The notes below the pieces were generated by a model. It ran no database searches and was not told where the DNA came from. It saw only the letters and a program-made list of their open reading frames with translations. Of a DNA stretch of 64,000 nt, positions 44,690-55,762 are shown piece after piece. The stretch's first letter is position 1, and the number at the start of each line of letters is the position of its first letter. The stretch is taken from contig CAWUHX010000419.1 in the NCBI GenBank assembly GCA_963922205.1, positions 62,001 to 126,000 of the forward strand. The letters are read 5' to 3'. The translations under genes were made by a program, and so were the position numbers. Source of the DNA: Romanomermis culicivorax. Lineage: Eukaryota > Nematoda > Enoplea > Mermithida > Mermithidae.

Positions 44690-46571
44690 CTGCACAACTG
44701 GCGCAAGACTCGCAGATAATGGTGCCATTGGTCCTCACATTACCACCAGTGGGATCGGGTTCACAGGATACTGCGAATCAGATGCAACTATTGGCGAATC
44801 TAGCTCTGAATAACCACACTCAAGTACCTCAAGACTCCACTGCTCAATCTCCTTGTGTAGTCAATCTTCTGCATTCTGCCCAAAATACCATCACTAATCG
44901 GGTTTTCTTGGTGCTGTGGCCTCAGCGGTTGCAGCCTTGGTTTTGCAATCAGCATCTGCTCCTATTGTGGCTACCCATTCTCAAGTAAACTATACCTCCC
45001 AAATCTGCCATTGCTATCATGCTGTGCCGTTTTAAGTTCTCAACAAACCTCATTTCAACTTGTCTCTTCTGATTCTGAATCCTCAACTCTTGATTACTTT
45101 TTACTTCCCTCATCTCGCCCTTGTAAAAGTAGGAAACCTCAGTCAAAAAACATACTTTGATGGAAAAATTTAACCTTTTCATTGCTGCTAATCCTACTCA
45201 ACCTTCTGTAGTAAGTCATCTAAGTCATTCAAATCCTCCTCCTGTTAATATTCCTCAGCCTCACCATCTAGCCTCACATAACATACCTGACATTAATACT
45301 GCACCTCTAGCACCTCATATATCTGCTATACCTCCTGTAATTAAGTTGAAAACTCATAATTCTGATCAGTCTGCTCCTTCTAGTCACTGCGATTCTTCAA
45401 TAATTGAAGAAGAGCATGTCCCTCACTCTAAGATACCTCATAATTCTTCTCACACTGCTCCCCCTCCTGGTTTTTCTGACTATCCTCCTGCAAATTTTTC
45501 CAATAATTTTGGTTACCACACTGCCGATATTTGTCACCTGTCACATCTTGATGAGGAAAGCCGAATAGAGGTAATCATTAAAAATATGACTCTTCTCTGT
45601 ATTAAGGAAACCACCGGTGATAAGAAATTATTATGGTTCTTCATTTGTCTCAAAAGTGAGTTCAGTTTTGACTTAACTTATTGTGTCAAGATCATTGCCA
45701 GAGGTGGGGTTAGTGTAGCTCAATGTCCACTAAACACGCAATTTTATCTCAAAATTACACAACCACTGATCAATTTTAAGGACTTTAGGTAGGGGTAATA
45801 CCCCCTCATACCCTGCTCCATGGGGTTGTCTGATCAGTTCACTTCACAGACTCACTCATGATGCTCCTAGTGATACCATTCAGGACATAAATGATTATAA
45901 AGAAGCTAGATATATGCTAATGTTCTCTCTTGCCCCTTACTGTGACAAAATGACCCTCAAATGTGAGTTAGACTCAATGACCTCAAATGTGAATTAGACT
46001 CAATGACCCAGCGGCCTTCCTTAGTTGAGTCATGACTTATGTTCAACTTCTCTTTCAAGATAAGGATCAAAAATTCCGCCATCAGAAAGTCATTAAGACA
46101 TTTTTGATGAAAAAGCCTATTTTCTACCAAATCTCTATTGATGATGATGCACAGGAATTTTCAACTGTTCAACAGTTTGCCACCGCTGTTTCTAAAGCTC
46201 TTAAAATCCTGGATGCTATGAAGGTCAATATTTGTACCTCAGAATGACTCATTCTCATCAATCAAGCTGATCCTCATCTTCAACAACAACCCCCTTCTCC
46301 TCCTAGTCAAAAACGATATGATAGAAGAGGTCTTCCTCAGTCACATTCTCCTAGTCATAATTCTGATAATTCTAATTCTAATAAACCCCACATCTCTTTT
46401 AGTGAAGCTACTGTTCCTGTAGGTAAGATTACTGATCTTCTTCAGCAAATTGCTGATGGAATTCATAATAATAGGCAACCTCCTTTTACTTCTGATTATT
46501 GCCCTTCTTAATCTCATTTTCTGACCAATAGAAGTCGAAATAATTCTGCCCACCATGATTTTGCAGCTTCA
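44690..46571 (+). pseudogene. Old gag-like retroelement remnant, 5' part
   Basis: Plus-strand frames in sequence (about 44.70-44.97, 45157-45698, 45841-45990 and 46032-46247, then an open stretch to the insertion point at 46571) are rich in Pro, Ser, His, Asn and Gln, as in retrotransposon Gag. Several frame changes and stops separate them. A 134-bp hAT-like insert splits one frame at 45699. Element 3 is inserted at its 3' end, and the remnant resumes at 60320 with a CX2HX4HX4C motif like the one in element 3's Gag. No LTR or Pol for this older element was identified. Confidence 0.45.
45699..45832 (-). mobile_element. Short hAT-type MITE in the gag remnant
   Basis: 134 bp. Its right end (GGGTAATACCCC...CCATGGGG...GTCTG) is the reverse complement of the left end of the hAT element at 21487. 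The left end starts CAGAGGTGGGG. Flanks ATCATTGC (45691) and ATCAGTTC (45833) match at six of eight positions, fitting an aged 8-bp duplication. Confidence 0.5.
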
Positions 46572-47170
46572 TGTCGGGGATGGACATAGTCTATCTCCAG
46601 GTTGTGAAGAAATAGCCAAAGTCGACGCGATTTGCATCGACACCGATTTGCATAGACACCGCGCATAAATATGCCGGTTGTCTATGTTTTTGGTCATTTT
46701 CATTGATTGTTTGTTTATTTTATAATAAAGACAAATCGGCGGCCCAGTAGGGAAATTTTTATATTATTGTTATATTATTTTTTGTGGAGAATTTCCACCG
46801 GAAATACAACGACCCGCGGCTGGACAGCCTTTGGATTTCTCGCAGAGGAGGGAACGCAGGTTAGACCCCGGATTTCTGGAGTGCCACCCAGTGTGCAAGT
46901 CTACATTTACAACTCAGTTCTCGGCCTGATTTCTAGGTTTGCCCCTGGTTTGAAGTTACTTGAGCTCAGGGTGTTATCTTATCTTCTGCAGTTCTTCGGG
47001 ACGAAAGCAGGAGATCTTTGTTGACTTTGAGACTGACCGAACTGTTGCAAGCTTATTCTACCTAAGGTTTCGGCCTGATTAGGTGAATTAGTGAGTGACT
47101 GATTAGGTCCATTTTTGATATCAAATCCTTTATTATATTTCTCAACCTCAACGCAAGTCTCATTTCAACA
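46572..47170 (+). repeat. Element 3 5' LTR
   Basis: 599 bp. Contains CATAAATA (46664), a possible TATA element, and AATAAA (46724). A candidate primer site TGGTGGCTTCTGAC starts at 47173; I could not assign the tRNA. Confidence 0.92.
46724..46729 (+). promoter_or_regulatory. AATAAA polyadenylation signal in element 3 LTR
   Basis: AATAAA about 55 bp after the TATA-like CATAAATA, repeated at the equivalent place in the 3' LTR. Consistent with an R region of the transcript, though the order is unusually tight. Confidence 0.45.
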
Positions 47171-47268
47171 AGTGGTGGCTTCTGACTCTCAAAGTAACGG
47201 AAAATCAGAGGCAAACTCGAGGAGTCAAAAAACCTATTGGTTTTTATAGAGAACTGGGAGGTTACAAA

Positions 47269-49722
47269 ATGAGTAAAGACAACCTAGGTGGCCTCAAGAG
47301 TTCCGGTTCGCCCAGAACACCACCCGGAAAAAAGGCCCGTGATACAGAAAAGTTAATTGTCCTAACTTCAGCTGAAACTTCAGCTGAAGAGGACAATTGC
47401 TCAGATCACAGGCCTTTATCGGTGGAAAATGAAGGCAACCGACCTACAACCTCGACAGCTGTCGAGAGGGAGGAAGACGACGCGATATTATCGGCCAATG
47501 AAGATCAAATGTTTAAAATTCCGTTGTCGATGAACCTCCCGAAGAGGGGCGAGTATTTACAACCGCCTGTTACGGGACCGGCGCGTCCATTACCGAAGAT
47601 GAACATTCCAGTTTTGGATCAACAGCAGCGCCGGCCGACAAATAAAGCTACCCAATTATACGATACGTACCATCGATTATATTGGGACAATGAGCGGGAA
47701 GAACACCACGAAAATCCTCGAAAGAGCTCATTGGAGGATAAATTGGGCCAGATCATGAACAGGTTAGATGTTTATGATAGCATATTCGCCAACATTGCTA
47801 ATACAGGTTCACAGAAAGCCAGTAGGGCAAATGAACCGAGGCAAAGCAATGCTGGCTGTTTGGAACAAGGTGGTGCTTTGAAGTTTGAGCAAGGCCAGGA
47901 AGAGTTAGGGTGGCAAAATGATGGTATCACTCTTCAGCAAGACTGTAGACGGAAAGACCAAAAGTCAAGTCTCGGTCCTAAAGAGCAGTATATGCCTCAT
48001 TTGCCCACTACCTCAAAAGTGGAGCAGAGAGTGAGTAGTTGTGGTTTTGACGAAGGCGTAAAAAACCCGAGTCTGATAAATCCAACTATCTCACAACAGA
48101 GCAGTTGTATTAGGGGAGAGACCCCAAGTGTCAGGCAGAAGGTTATGCCTACAATGATTCCGATTGATCCAGCTTTATGGGTCAATCCGGCTCAAGTAGG
48201 CCCAACTGTCTATGACATTGAAAGGGCGATCAAACCGAAATTACTGCAATCTGACATGCCAAGTAAACAGGTTCTTGCTTTTCTAGTTGAGCTAGAAGGT
48301 GAGTTTTGTAAGAATACTCCCGATGAGGTGAAACTAGAAGCATTAACCCGCTTGTCAAGGGACTTGCCGAAAGAATTGGCCGAAGAGTCAATGACATATA
48401 GGGAGGCCCGAGACAAGATTTTGAACTATTGTGCTCCAGATTGTAACCTGGACATGCTCAAACGGGATTTATTGGATATTAAGCAGGAACCCGATGAAGC
48501 AGCAACCAAATTTCTAAAAAGGGTTCGAGCACACATGAATCTCGTTTATCAGAGTGAAACAAAAGAGTTTAAAAATAAAGTAATCATTGAAACCTTTTTC
48601 TATAGAAGTTCTTTAACGTATCAATTAGAATTGCAGAAAGACATAGCAAAATTCAAAAATTGGTATGATCTTTCGCAGGCAGTCTATGAGATAGAGTTAA
48701 AGTACCGGAATGCGATTAGAACATTTGGGCCAAGAGAGCAGCCCATTATGATAAACACGGCACAAATGGAAATTGCTGAGGAGCAGCAAGCCGATGTTAA
48801 TGTGATCCAAAGGCCTTATGAAAGCGTCCAAAAGCACAATAAGGACTTTAGAAGACCAAATACAGAAAGGCAAACTCCAATGCAATCTTTGCAAAATCAA
48901 TTGATAGATATAGCGGATGATGAAGTACTTGGAGTACCTCCGCAACAGGCCATAATGCCTCGGCAACAGCCTGTTGAGGAGCCAAAAAAGGACTCCCTCA
49001 TTGTGGCTTTATCTAAGGAGTTTATCAAAATGGCACAATGTTATGAAGAGATTAGGAACTCAACCAAAGCTCAAGAGGAAGCCATAACTGCTTTAACTCA
49101 GAAAGTTGATAAAGCGAAAGGGAAAAGTCAACAAGAGGTTCAGCAGCGAAAATGGTGTACTTACCACGAAAATAACACTCACAACACGATTGATTGTAGA
49201 ACCTTGAATTTTTATAAAGGTCTGCAAAATCGTGGAAGGGGTGGAAATAGTGGAAGAGGCTTTGGAAGAGGAAGTCCTAGAGGAAGTTTCGGGAATTTCC
49301 GAGGTAGAGGAAATTTCAGAGGTAATTTCAGAGGAAATTACGGAGGAAGTAGAGGAGGTTTTGGTAACGAAGGCGAAAGGGGAGCTTATCAAGTTTCGTT
49401 TCCTGACGAGGAGGCGGAAAATTTGCAAGAATATGCCGAGTTTCAGGAATACCTAAAGTTGAAGAAGCTCAGGGAGCAGATGAGATTGTTACAGGCTACC
49501 ACCCAGCTGATGTTACCAGGACCAAATCTAATGGACCAACAACCAGTAATCGCAAATCAGAGTTCAAATACCCTGTTGGTTCCGCAGAAGGTAGTTAGTC
49601 CGTCGCAAGCCTCCGAGCAGACAGACCAACCGCCGACTAGTGGTGTCAATAGTGTACAGCAAGAACCAATGATCGAGATGAAGTTGTGTGGCCTGCATAA
49701 TTGTGCCATGGAGAAAGAGTAG
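47269..49722 (+). CDS. Gag of element 3
   Basis: 817 codons from a clean ATG. It would package the element RNA into particles. The N-terminal ~390 residues are charged and low in hydrophobics. A retrotransposon Gag helical domain follows (about 48.2-48.7 kb; words FLKRVRAHMN and YDLSQAVYEIELKYR). Next comes a CTYHENNTHNTIDC motif (CX2HX4HX4C, a variant zinc knuckle) at about 49.16-49.20 kb, then an RG/FRG-rich nucleic-acid-binding stretch (about 49.23-49.39 kb) and an acidic, Gln-rich tail. The frame ends in TAG 49720-49722 and the Pol frame continues in the same register, so readthrough of one amber codon would make Gag-Pol. This is the best-preserved frame of the element. Confidence 0.8.
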   Translation: MSKDNLGGLKSSGSPRTPPGKKARDTEKLIVLTSAETSAEEDNCSDHRPLSVENEGNRPTTSTAVEREEDDAILSANEDQMFKIPLSMNLPKRGEYLQPPVTGPARPLPKMNIPVLDQQQRRPTNKATQLYDTYHRLYWDNEREEHHENPRKSSLEDKLGQIMNRLDVYDSIFANIANTGSQKASRANEPRQSNAGCLEQGGALKFEQGQEELGWQNDGITLQQDCRRKDQKSSLGPKEQYMPHLPTTSKVEQRVSSCGFDEGVKNPSLINPTISQQSSCIRGETPSVRQKVMPTMIPIDPALWVNPAQVGPTVYDIERAIKPKLLQSDMPSKQVLAFLVELEGEFCKNTPDEVKLEALTRLSRDLPKELAEESMTYREARDKILNYCAPDCNLDMLKRDLLDIKQEPDEAATKFLKRVRAHMNLVYQSETKEFKNKVIIETFFYRSSLTYQLELQKDIAKFKNWYDLSQAVYEIELKYRNAIRTFGPREQPIMINTAQMEIAEEQQADVNVIQRPYESVQKHNKDFRRPNTERQTPMQSLQNQLIDIADDEVLGVPPQQAIMPRQQPVEEPKKDSLIVALSKEFIKMAQCYEEIRNSTKAQEEAITALTQKVDKAKGKSQQEVQQRKWCTYHENNTHNTIDCRTLNFYKGLQNRGRGGNSGRGFGRGSPRGSFGNFRGRGNFRGNFRGNYGGSRGGFGNEGERGAYQVSFPDEEAENLQEYAEFQEYLKLKKLREQMRLLQATTQLMLPGPNLMDQQPVIANQSSNTLLVPQKVVSPSQASEQTDQPPTSGVNSVQQEPMIEMKLCGLHNCAMEKE

Positions 49723-49725
49723 AAT

Positions 49726-52700
49726 GTGCCAGAAATGGAATGCAGTGCCGAGTATGGTAGAAAGGCAACTGCAGAGGAGTTGGATATGTTAGCAAGATAC
49801 CCTAGAACACAGCCATTTCACATCAAAGTAACTGTGTGTTCTACTACTGCAAAGGCACTGATTGACATGGGAGCTCAGTGTTCGGTGATGTCCGGTGATT
49901 TCTTGAAAAAATCACTTGGACTGGAGTATACAGCGTACCCTAAGATCCTAAAAGTCACTGTTGCCAATGGTAAAGTAGTTAGTGCACATGGTTATGTTCA
50001 ATTTCAAATGCAATGTCATTATGGCCGTTTTCCAGTTAAAGCTATCATAATACCAGGGTCCGCAGAAGATTTGATATTGGGAACAGACTTCCTGGCGCAT
50101 CTGGAAGTCAATACGGTAATAGATTTTGGAAAAGGTTCAATGACTATGATGGGTGTAAAGAAAAGTATTGATTTGTTAACATCAGATAAGAAAGCAATTC
50201 CAATAGTTGGGATGCATAATCTGATGATAGCAGAATCAATACAAGAAAATTCTATTGAAGAAGATCAATGTTTGACAATCGAGCAACTGGAAGATCTAGT
50301 TCCAGTAGTGGCTTGTAATAGAATTTACATTCCACATGGAACAGATCAGCTAGTGAAAGCTAAATTGTGGAATAAATCCTCGGCAAATAGAATAAATGGA
50401 ATCATCGTAGAAGGAGATGATTCAGAAACGAGATTCAGAATAGATGATACTATAGTTGATGGTTCAAAGGAGGACTTTGTATTGATGATCTCCAATAATA
50501 CAGGTTCTGGTTGCCTGATAGAACCTAATCAAGTTCTTGGCTACTGTAACTCCCTATTTCGGGGAGAATCAAGTGTATCAATTTTGCAGGCAGGAAATAG
50601 TGGAGAAAGTAGCCTAGAGGGCATTTTCGATGCCAAGGAATCAAAATTCGATAGAGTTGTGTTTCTGGAAGCATTGTACAAAATGACCTCTAAAGCTACA
50701 GTGTTGGAGGAACAGAAAGAGGTGGCGATACAGCAACTCGTGAAATACCGGGATGTATTTAGCCTACCTCATGATCCTCTGACAACTACTCCCCATCTTA
50801 CTTGTAAAATTGATACAGGTGATGCTAGCCCTGAGGCAAAACATTACTACAGAGCTGCCATTGAATGCCGACCATATATCAGACAACATGTGCAACAAAT
50901 GCTGGACAAAGGAGTCATAGAGCCATCAAGATCGCCCTGGGCGGCGCCATTATTCCTAGTAGGGAAGAAAGATGGGTCGCTCAGGCCGGTTGTTGATTTC
51001 AGAGGCTTGAACGAGGTTACGAAGGATGATCAATATCCAATACCAAGAATGGATGATTCTGGACTGCCTCGGGAGAGCAAAATTTTATACGACTCTTGAC
51101 CTTAAGTCTGGTTATTGGCAAGTGCCAATAGAAGAAGGCAGTAAAGAAAAGACTGCTTTCCTGTGTCAAGAAGGGTTGTTTCAGTTCAAAGTAATGCCCT
51201 TTGAACTGAAAAATGCACCAGCTGAGTTCCAGAGGATGATGGAAAGAATCCTTCATCCTCATGTTTGGAAGATATGTCCAGTTTACATAGACGATATCAT
51301 AGTGTTCTCGAATACGTTCGAGGAACACATAGAAAATTTGAAATTGGTCCTGGATGCTCTGAGACAAGCCCAGCTTAGACTTAAACCGGAAAAATGCGAA
51401 TTCCTACCAAAGAAGGTACATTTTCTTGCTCATATTTCGGATTCTAATGGAATTTCGCCCGATCCGAAAAAAGTGCAAGCTATTAAGGAGTTTGAATTCC
51501 CGGATTTGGCCAAGCCTATGCAAAGGTTTCTCAGAATGCTCCAGTGGTGTAAAAAATTTATACCACATCTGGCAAAGCACGCAGAACCTTTGTATAAGCT
51601 GACGGCCAAGAAAAGGAATAAATGGCTCGTCACAGAGGATCATCACAAAGCATTTAATGCTTTGAAAGAAGCACTGGTATCAGTTCCATTTCTTAGGTAC
51701 TAAGTAATGGATGGCTCAGCCCAGTTCATTCTACAAACTGATGCCAGTGGAACAGCACTAGGGGCTGTTCTGTATCAAGAGTCTGGAGACGACAAGTGGG
51801 TCATAGCATACAATAGCGGTGTGCTAAAAGAGGACGAGAAAAAGTGGTGCGCAACCGAAAGGGAGTGCCTCGTGATTATCTACGGCCTCAAAATCTACCC
51901 GCACTATTTATTGGGGCAGAAAGTATTGATTAAGACAGATCACAGACCACTGTTATCAATGAAAGTCAACACTACAACAAATGACAAGTTGAAACGGTGG
52001 TATGCGATCATAAATCAATACAACCACAAGTTAGAATACATGCCCGGTAGACAAAATGCTATGGCTGACTTTCTCTCTAGAAAGGATGAGCCAGAGGATG
52101 TGGTGAAATCACCCTGAAGTGGGAAAGCATGTTCAAATCGGATGTTGTTTCCTCTGATGTCAAAGGAATAAAAGAACAAGAACAACAACAAATTTCCTTG
52201 GTGGCCGAGAGGAACAACATCCCCGAAAAGAATAAATCCCACAAGGATAAAAAGGAAGGAGAGGATGCTCTAATTAGTCCTGAGGACGAAAGAGAGCATT
52301 CTAAAAGAGTAGAAGCGGTAGTAACCTGAAGCAAAGCTTGTGTTTCGGAAAAGGTGCAGAAAGAAAGTCAGGAAACTGATAAATCTGCTATACCTAAGAA
52401 ACAAGACAATGTGCAGTGGTTACACCCTAGAAAGGAAGAGGAATTTGATAAACCAGGAACATCAGGAGAAAAAGAGATATCTATTGGCCTGATCCCAGAT
52501 GACTTGATGAGCAAACTGCAAAAAGCAGACGAAAGCTTAGAGCCAATCTGGGATAGATTAGGTGCAAATAGCACCACGAAGTATCACACTGGGTTCTACG
52601 AAGAAAATGGTGTATTGTATTGGGAAACTGAGGCAGAAAGCGAAGACCAATTGGTCGTACCCGCAAACCTCAGGGACTCTGTACTGCATCAGCATCATGG

Positions 52701-53721
52701 TGCTGTAATAATGACACACCAGGGTTTCAAAAGAACTCTGAGTGTCATGAAATTGCACTATTGGTGGCCTGGCATGGAAAAAGATGTCAGGGAATGGATA
52801 AAATACTGCGTTGTCTGTCAAATGGCAACTGCAGGAAAGCCATCCATTCCTCCGTTGATACCCATTGTGCCACAAGGTCCATTCGACATTGTATCTGTGG
52901 ACATAGTAGGAATTTCGCCTTTGGGAGAAAGAATGCCTTATGTTATAGTTTTTCAGGACTATTTCACAAAATGGGTTGAAGCTGAAATGATCCCAGATCA
53001 ATCAGCAAATTCAGTTGTGAATGCATTCTTAGAAGCTGTAATATTTAGGCATGGAACATCAACGAAACTCCTAAGTGACAATGGATCTTGTTTTACTTCG
53101 GATTTAATGAAATCAGTTTGTGATTTATTAGAGTGTAAGAAGATCTTCACTACTGCTTACCACCCTCAGGGTAATGGTATGGTAGAGAGGTTCAACCAAA
53201 CTCTAATAAAACAACTGAGAAAAGTAGCTATCAGTGAACCCGATAGCTGGCCAAGATATCTCAAATCAGTGGTCTTTGCCTACAATGCTACCCCACACGC
53301 AGTGACGAAGGCCTCGCCATTTGCATTGTTACGGGGCCATGAGGCAAAGTTCGGGATGAATTTGTCAAAAGCCCTTAAAATAGTAATGCCCATGATTTAT
53401 GAGGCATACAAATTCATCCTAACAGACCACTTAACCAGGCTTTATGGTATTATTGCCGAAAATATCCAGAAAGCAGCGGAAGCTAGCAAAAGATATTTCG
53501 ACAAGAAAATTTTAACCTCGGTTTTTAAAGAAAATGATTGGGTACTCCTTAAAGTTGATAAGCAAAAGAAACTAGGCTTAACTTGGGAAGGACCCTTCAT
53601 TATAACTGATGTTTCCAGGTTAGAAGATAATGTCATAACAATCGCACATTATGATAATCTTTTGCTACGGCAAAAGGTTTCAGCAAGTAGGCTGAAAATT
53701 TTTCGCTACGAGACTACATGA
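49726..53721 (+). pseudogene. Pro-Pol of element 3, multiply broken
   Basis: In order: retropepsin-like protease with LIDMGAQ at 49864, where the usual DTG reads DMG; RT with VVDFRGLNEV, TLDLKSGYW and YIDDIIVFS (51284); RNase H (LQTDASG, TDHRPLL, NAMADFLSR); integrase with an HHCC finger, a D,D,35,E core (second Asp 53077, Glu 53185) and a GPF motif. Breaks: a frameshift at about 51.05 kb between the RT palm motifs, TAA 51701-51703 before RNase H, a frameshift at about 52.12 kb after RNase H, and TGA 52327-52329 before integrase. Downstream of each break the sequence continues colinearly. Ty3/gypsy class by domain order. Inactive, and the protease active-site change would be an additional defect. 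Confidence 0.85.
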
Positions 53722-54970
53722 TGGCAGAACTACATAAAAAATCGATCGAATCGTCTTACTGTACCTTCGCAATTAGTGGAGAGTAGTGCAACACCTGATG
53801 TAGTTTTGTAGCGGCAAAATCTGCCGATTTGCATGTGTTTATTTTGTATATTTAATAAATATTTATTCCAATTGTGTTTTGTAACAGTTAAAATCCGTTT
53901 TCATATTTTTTGATATGTAGGATTGTGTTTTAATGGAGCAGGGGAAAAGCTTTTAAAGCGAAAGACCTGTTTTCGTACAATTTTTCATTTTACAACTTCT
54001 TGGTTAACACTTCAAAATCATTCAAAACTTTCAAAAGTCGTGTCCCGCGTCTGCTCTTGAATTTTCAAATCTTTTTCGAAAACATTGTGAACGGAAGAGC
54101 CCTCCCGTGAGGTAATTTGCAGCCGCAAGGGAATAGACTGTAAATGTTTTATACATCAGTCTACTTTTCACAGCTGCAAATCCGGTTTAAAAAAATTTTT
54201 AAAATTATTTCGGTGCGAAGAATCGGGCCCAAAAAAAAATTTTTCGAATGGGTACCCCGAACGAGTGTACTCGGACGTACAACACGACAGACGACGAAGT
54301 CCAGTTTGGGGAGCCGCACCCGCGGCAGAATAATCGATATTTTTTGGTCGACGGTAAGCAACCATTTTATATTTGTAAATAGTTAGGTAAGAAAATGAGC
54401 GGAGGTTACGCTCGTCAGGGGTGTTTTGTAAGACTGTCTCTGTGCCCTTTCTCGGACAAGCTACCAACTGGGAGTTGAGAAATAAACACAAAAATTAGGT
54501 AGAAGGGGGTGGCAAGGGCCGAACCTAGGTGATCCGAAAAAGACTTCGGTCGAATTAGGTGATCCGATTAGGGGAGGTTTTTGTCATTCCCGCTCCCTCT
54601 GGTTTCTGCAAAGCGGCGAAGAAGGGGATTAGCAGAAATTAGTCGCGGAGATCAGAGTTGTGATCAATTAAGCGCTGATTGAGTAGCAAAAGTGTGTTGG
54701 GTTAGAGTGAAAAAAACCTAGTTTCACATATTTTTGCCTATCAATTTTGGTTCCTATAAAGGGACACCCAACGGCCAGAAAGGCTAAATATCAAGTTCCC
54801 ACTCCAAAAATTTCAAAAGTTCAAAAGTTAAAACGGTGTTCTGCACAAGGTGCTAGAGTTTTCCCCAAAGATTAAAGGAGTAGTAGTGGGTAAAGTTACC
54901 CAAAGAGTTCAAAAAGGGTCACGAAAATGCACATAAAGAGTTAGTAGAGTATGTCTGTGTAAAAATTTAA
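53722..54970 (+). other. Non-coding spacer of element 3 between Pol and the accessory frame
   Basis: No supportable coding region. It ends in CTCTCCTGGATTTTTAG (AG at 54988-54989), a pyrimidine-rich splice-acceptor-like sequence just ahead of the accessory frame. Confidence 0.4.
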
Positions 54971-55009
54971 ATCTCTCCTGGATTTTTAGACCACAACATC
55001 CGTCGGGCA

Positions 55010-55762
55010 ATGCGGATAGCAGAGTTAGAAAGGTGGTTTTTTGCCACTTTTGAGTTCTGGCGGACCAACCCTATCGAGTCGATAATTGTTCCCATGGGAA
55101 GTGTGGAAAGGGTGGTAAAACACCTAGAAAGCAGCACTTTCCGAGGCATGAACATTGTCGGCTTCGATGTAGAGAAGGTGAACCACGAGGACGCTAGAAA
55201 GCTATTTAGGTGGGGGTTCAAAAATGAAAAAGGCAACCAGTTTGCCAGATTAGTTTCATTCGCCCACCTAAATGGCAAAACATTCGTAATCGATTTAACG
55301 TTGCTGCAAGAGCAAGAGTGGAACATCTTGTTACACTTCTTATGCTCAGCGACGTTGTTAGTTGGTTACGCCGTTTTGGAGGACATAGTGTCAATTGTCA
55401 ACGTCCGTGGATGTGGAAAAAGCACCGATGGTCGCGACTTGTCTGACGCGATTAGATGTAGTATCAAAGATGGAAATCTTGGAAGATACTATGATCTAAG
55501 CGTCATGGCAAAGCAGATCATGGGAAGTGAGATTACCAAATCCAGGAAAGCAGGAATCTGCCCTGAGACATTGAAATTGAAAGGCCTCTTTGCTGAAATG
55601 TATTTGGCTGACATCGGTCCTCACCAGACTGATTTCAGTCTTTTGCGTAATAGACAAAGTGTGGCCAAAGAAAGAGTCCCGGAAGAGATACTGCAGTACG
55701 CTGGTATAATGCGTACTTTTCATTCACAATTTTTATGGGTGCATTTCACTATGGGTATGTGA
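55010..55762 (+). pseudogene. DEDDy 3'-5' exonuclease-like domain (accessory frame, part 1)
   Basis: 250 codons; the frame is open from 54971 and ATG 55010 is the first start. Motifs fit the RNase D/WRN/EXD2-type exonuclease family, which trims nucleotides from 3' ends. Exo I is GFDVE (Asp 55166, Glu 55172). Exo II is LVGYAVLEDI (Asp 55382). There is a middle DLSVMAKQIMG helix. The Exo III region is VPEEILQYAG with its Tyr at 55697. Three acidic residues and the Tyr are in place. The fourth acidic position is not intact: the frame reads Met there, and a frameshift lies between about 55.70 and 55.74 kb, after which coding continues in another register (55735 onward). Family call is from motifs only. 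I know of no LTR retrotransposon that normally carries this domain. Confidence 0.65.

Noticed and set aside
46707..47024. 105-residue frame in both LTRs of element 3
   Set aside because: It lies in the LTR leader, is duplicated simply because LTRs are duplicated, and matches no known protein.
49720..49722. Reading the Gag-Pol amber codon as plain decay
   Set aside because: Not adopted as the main view because the register is preserved exactly at the Gag/Pol boundary, where a programmed stop is expected; it remains possible.
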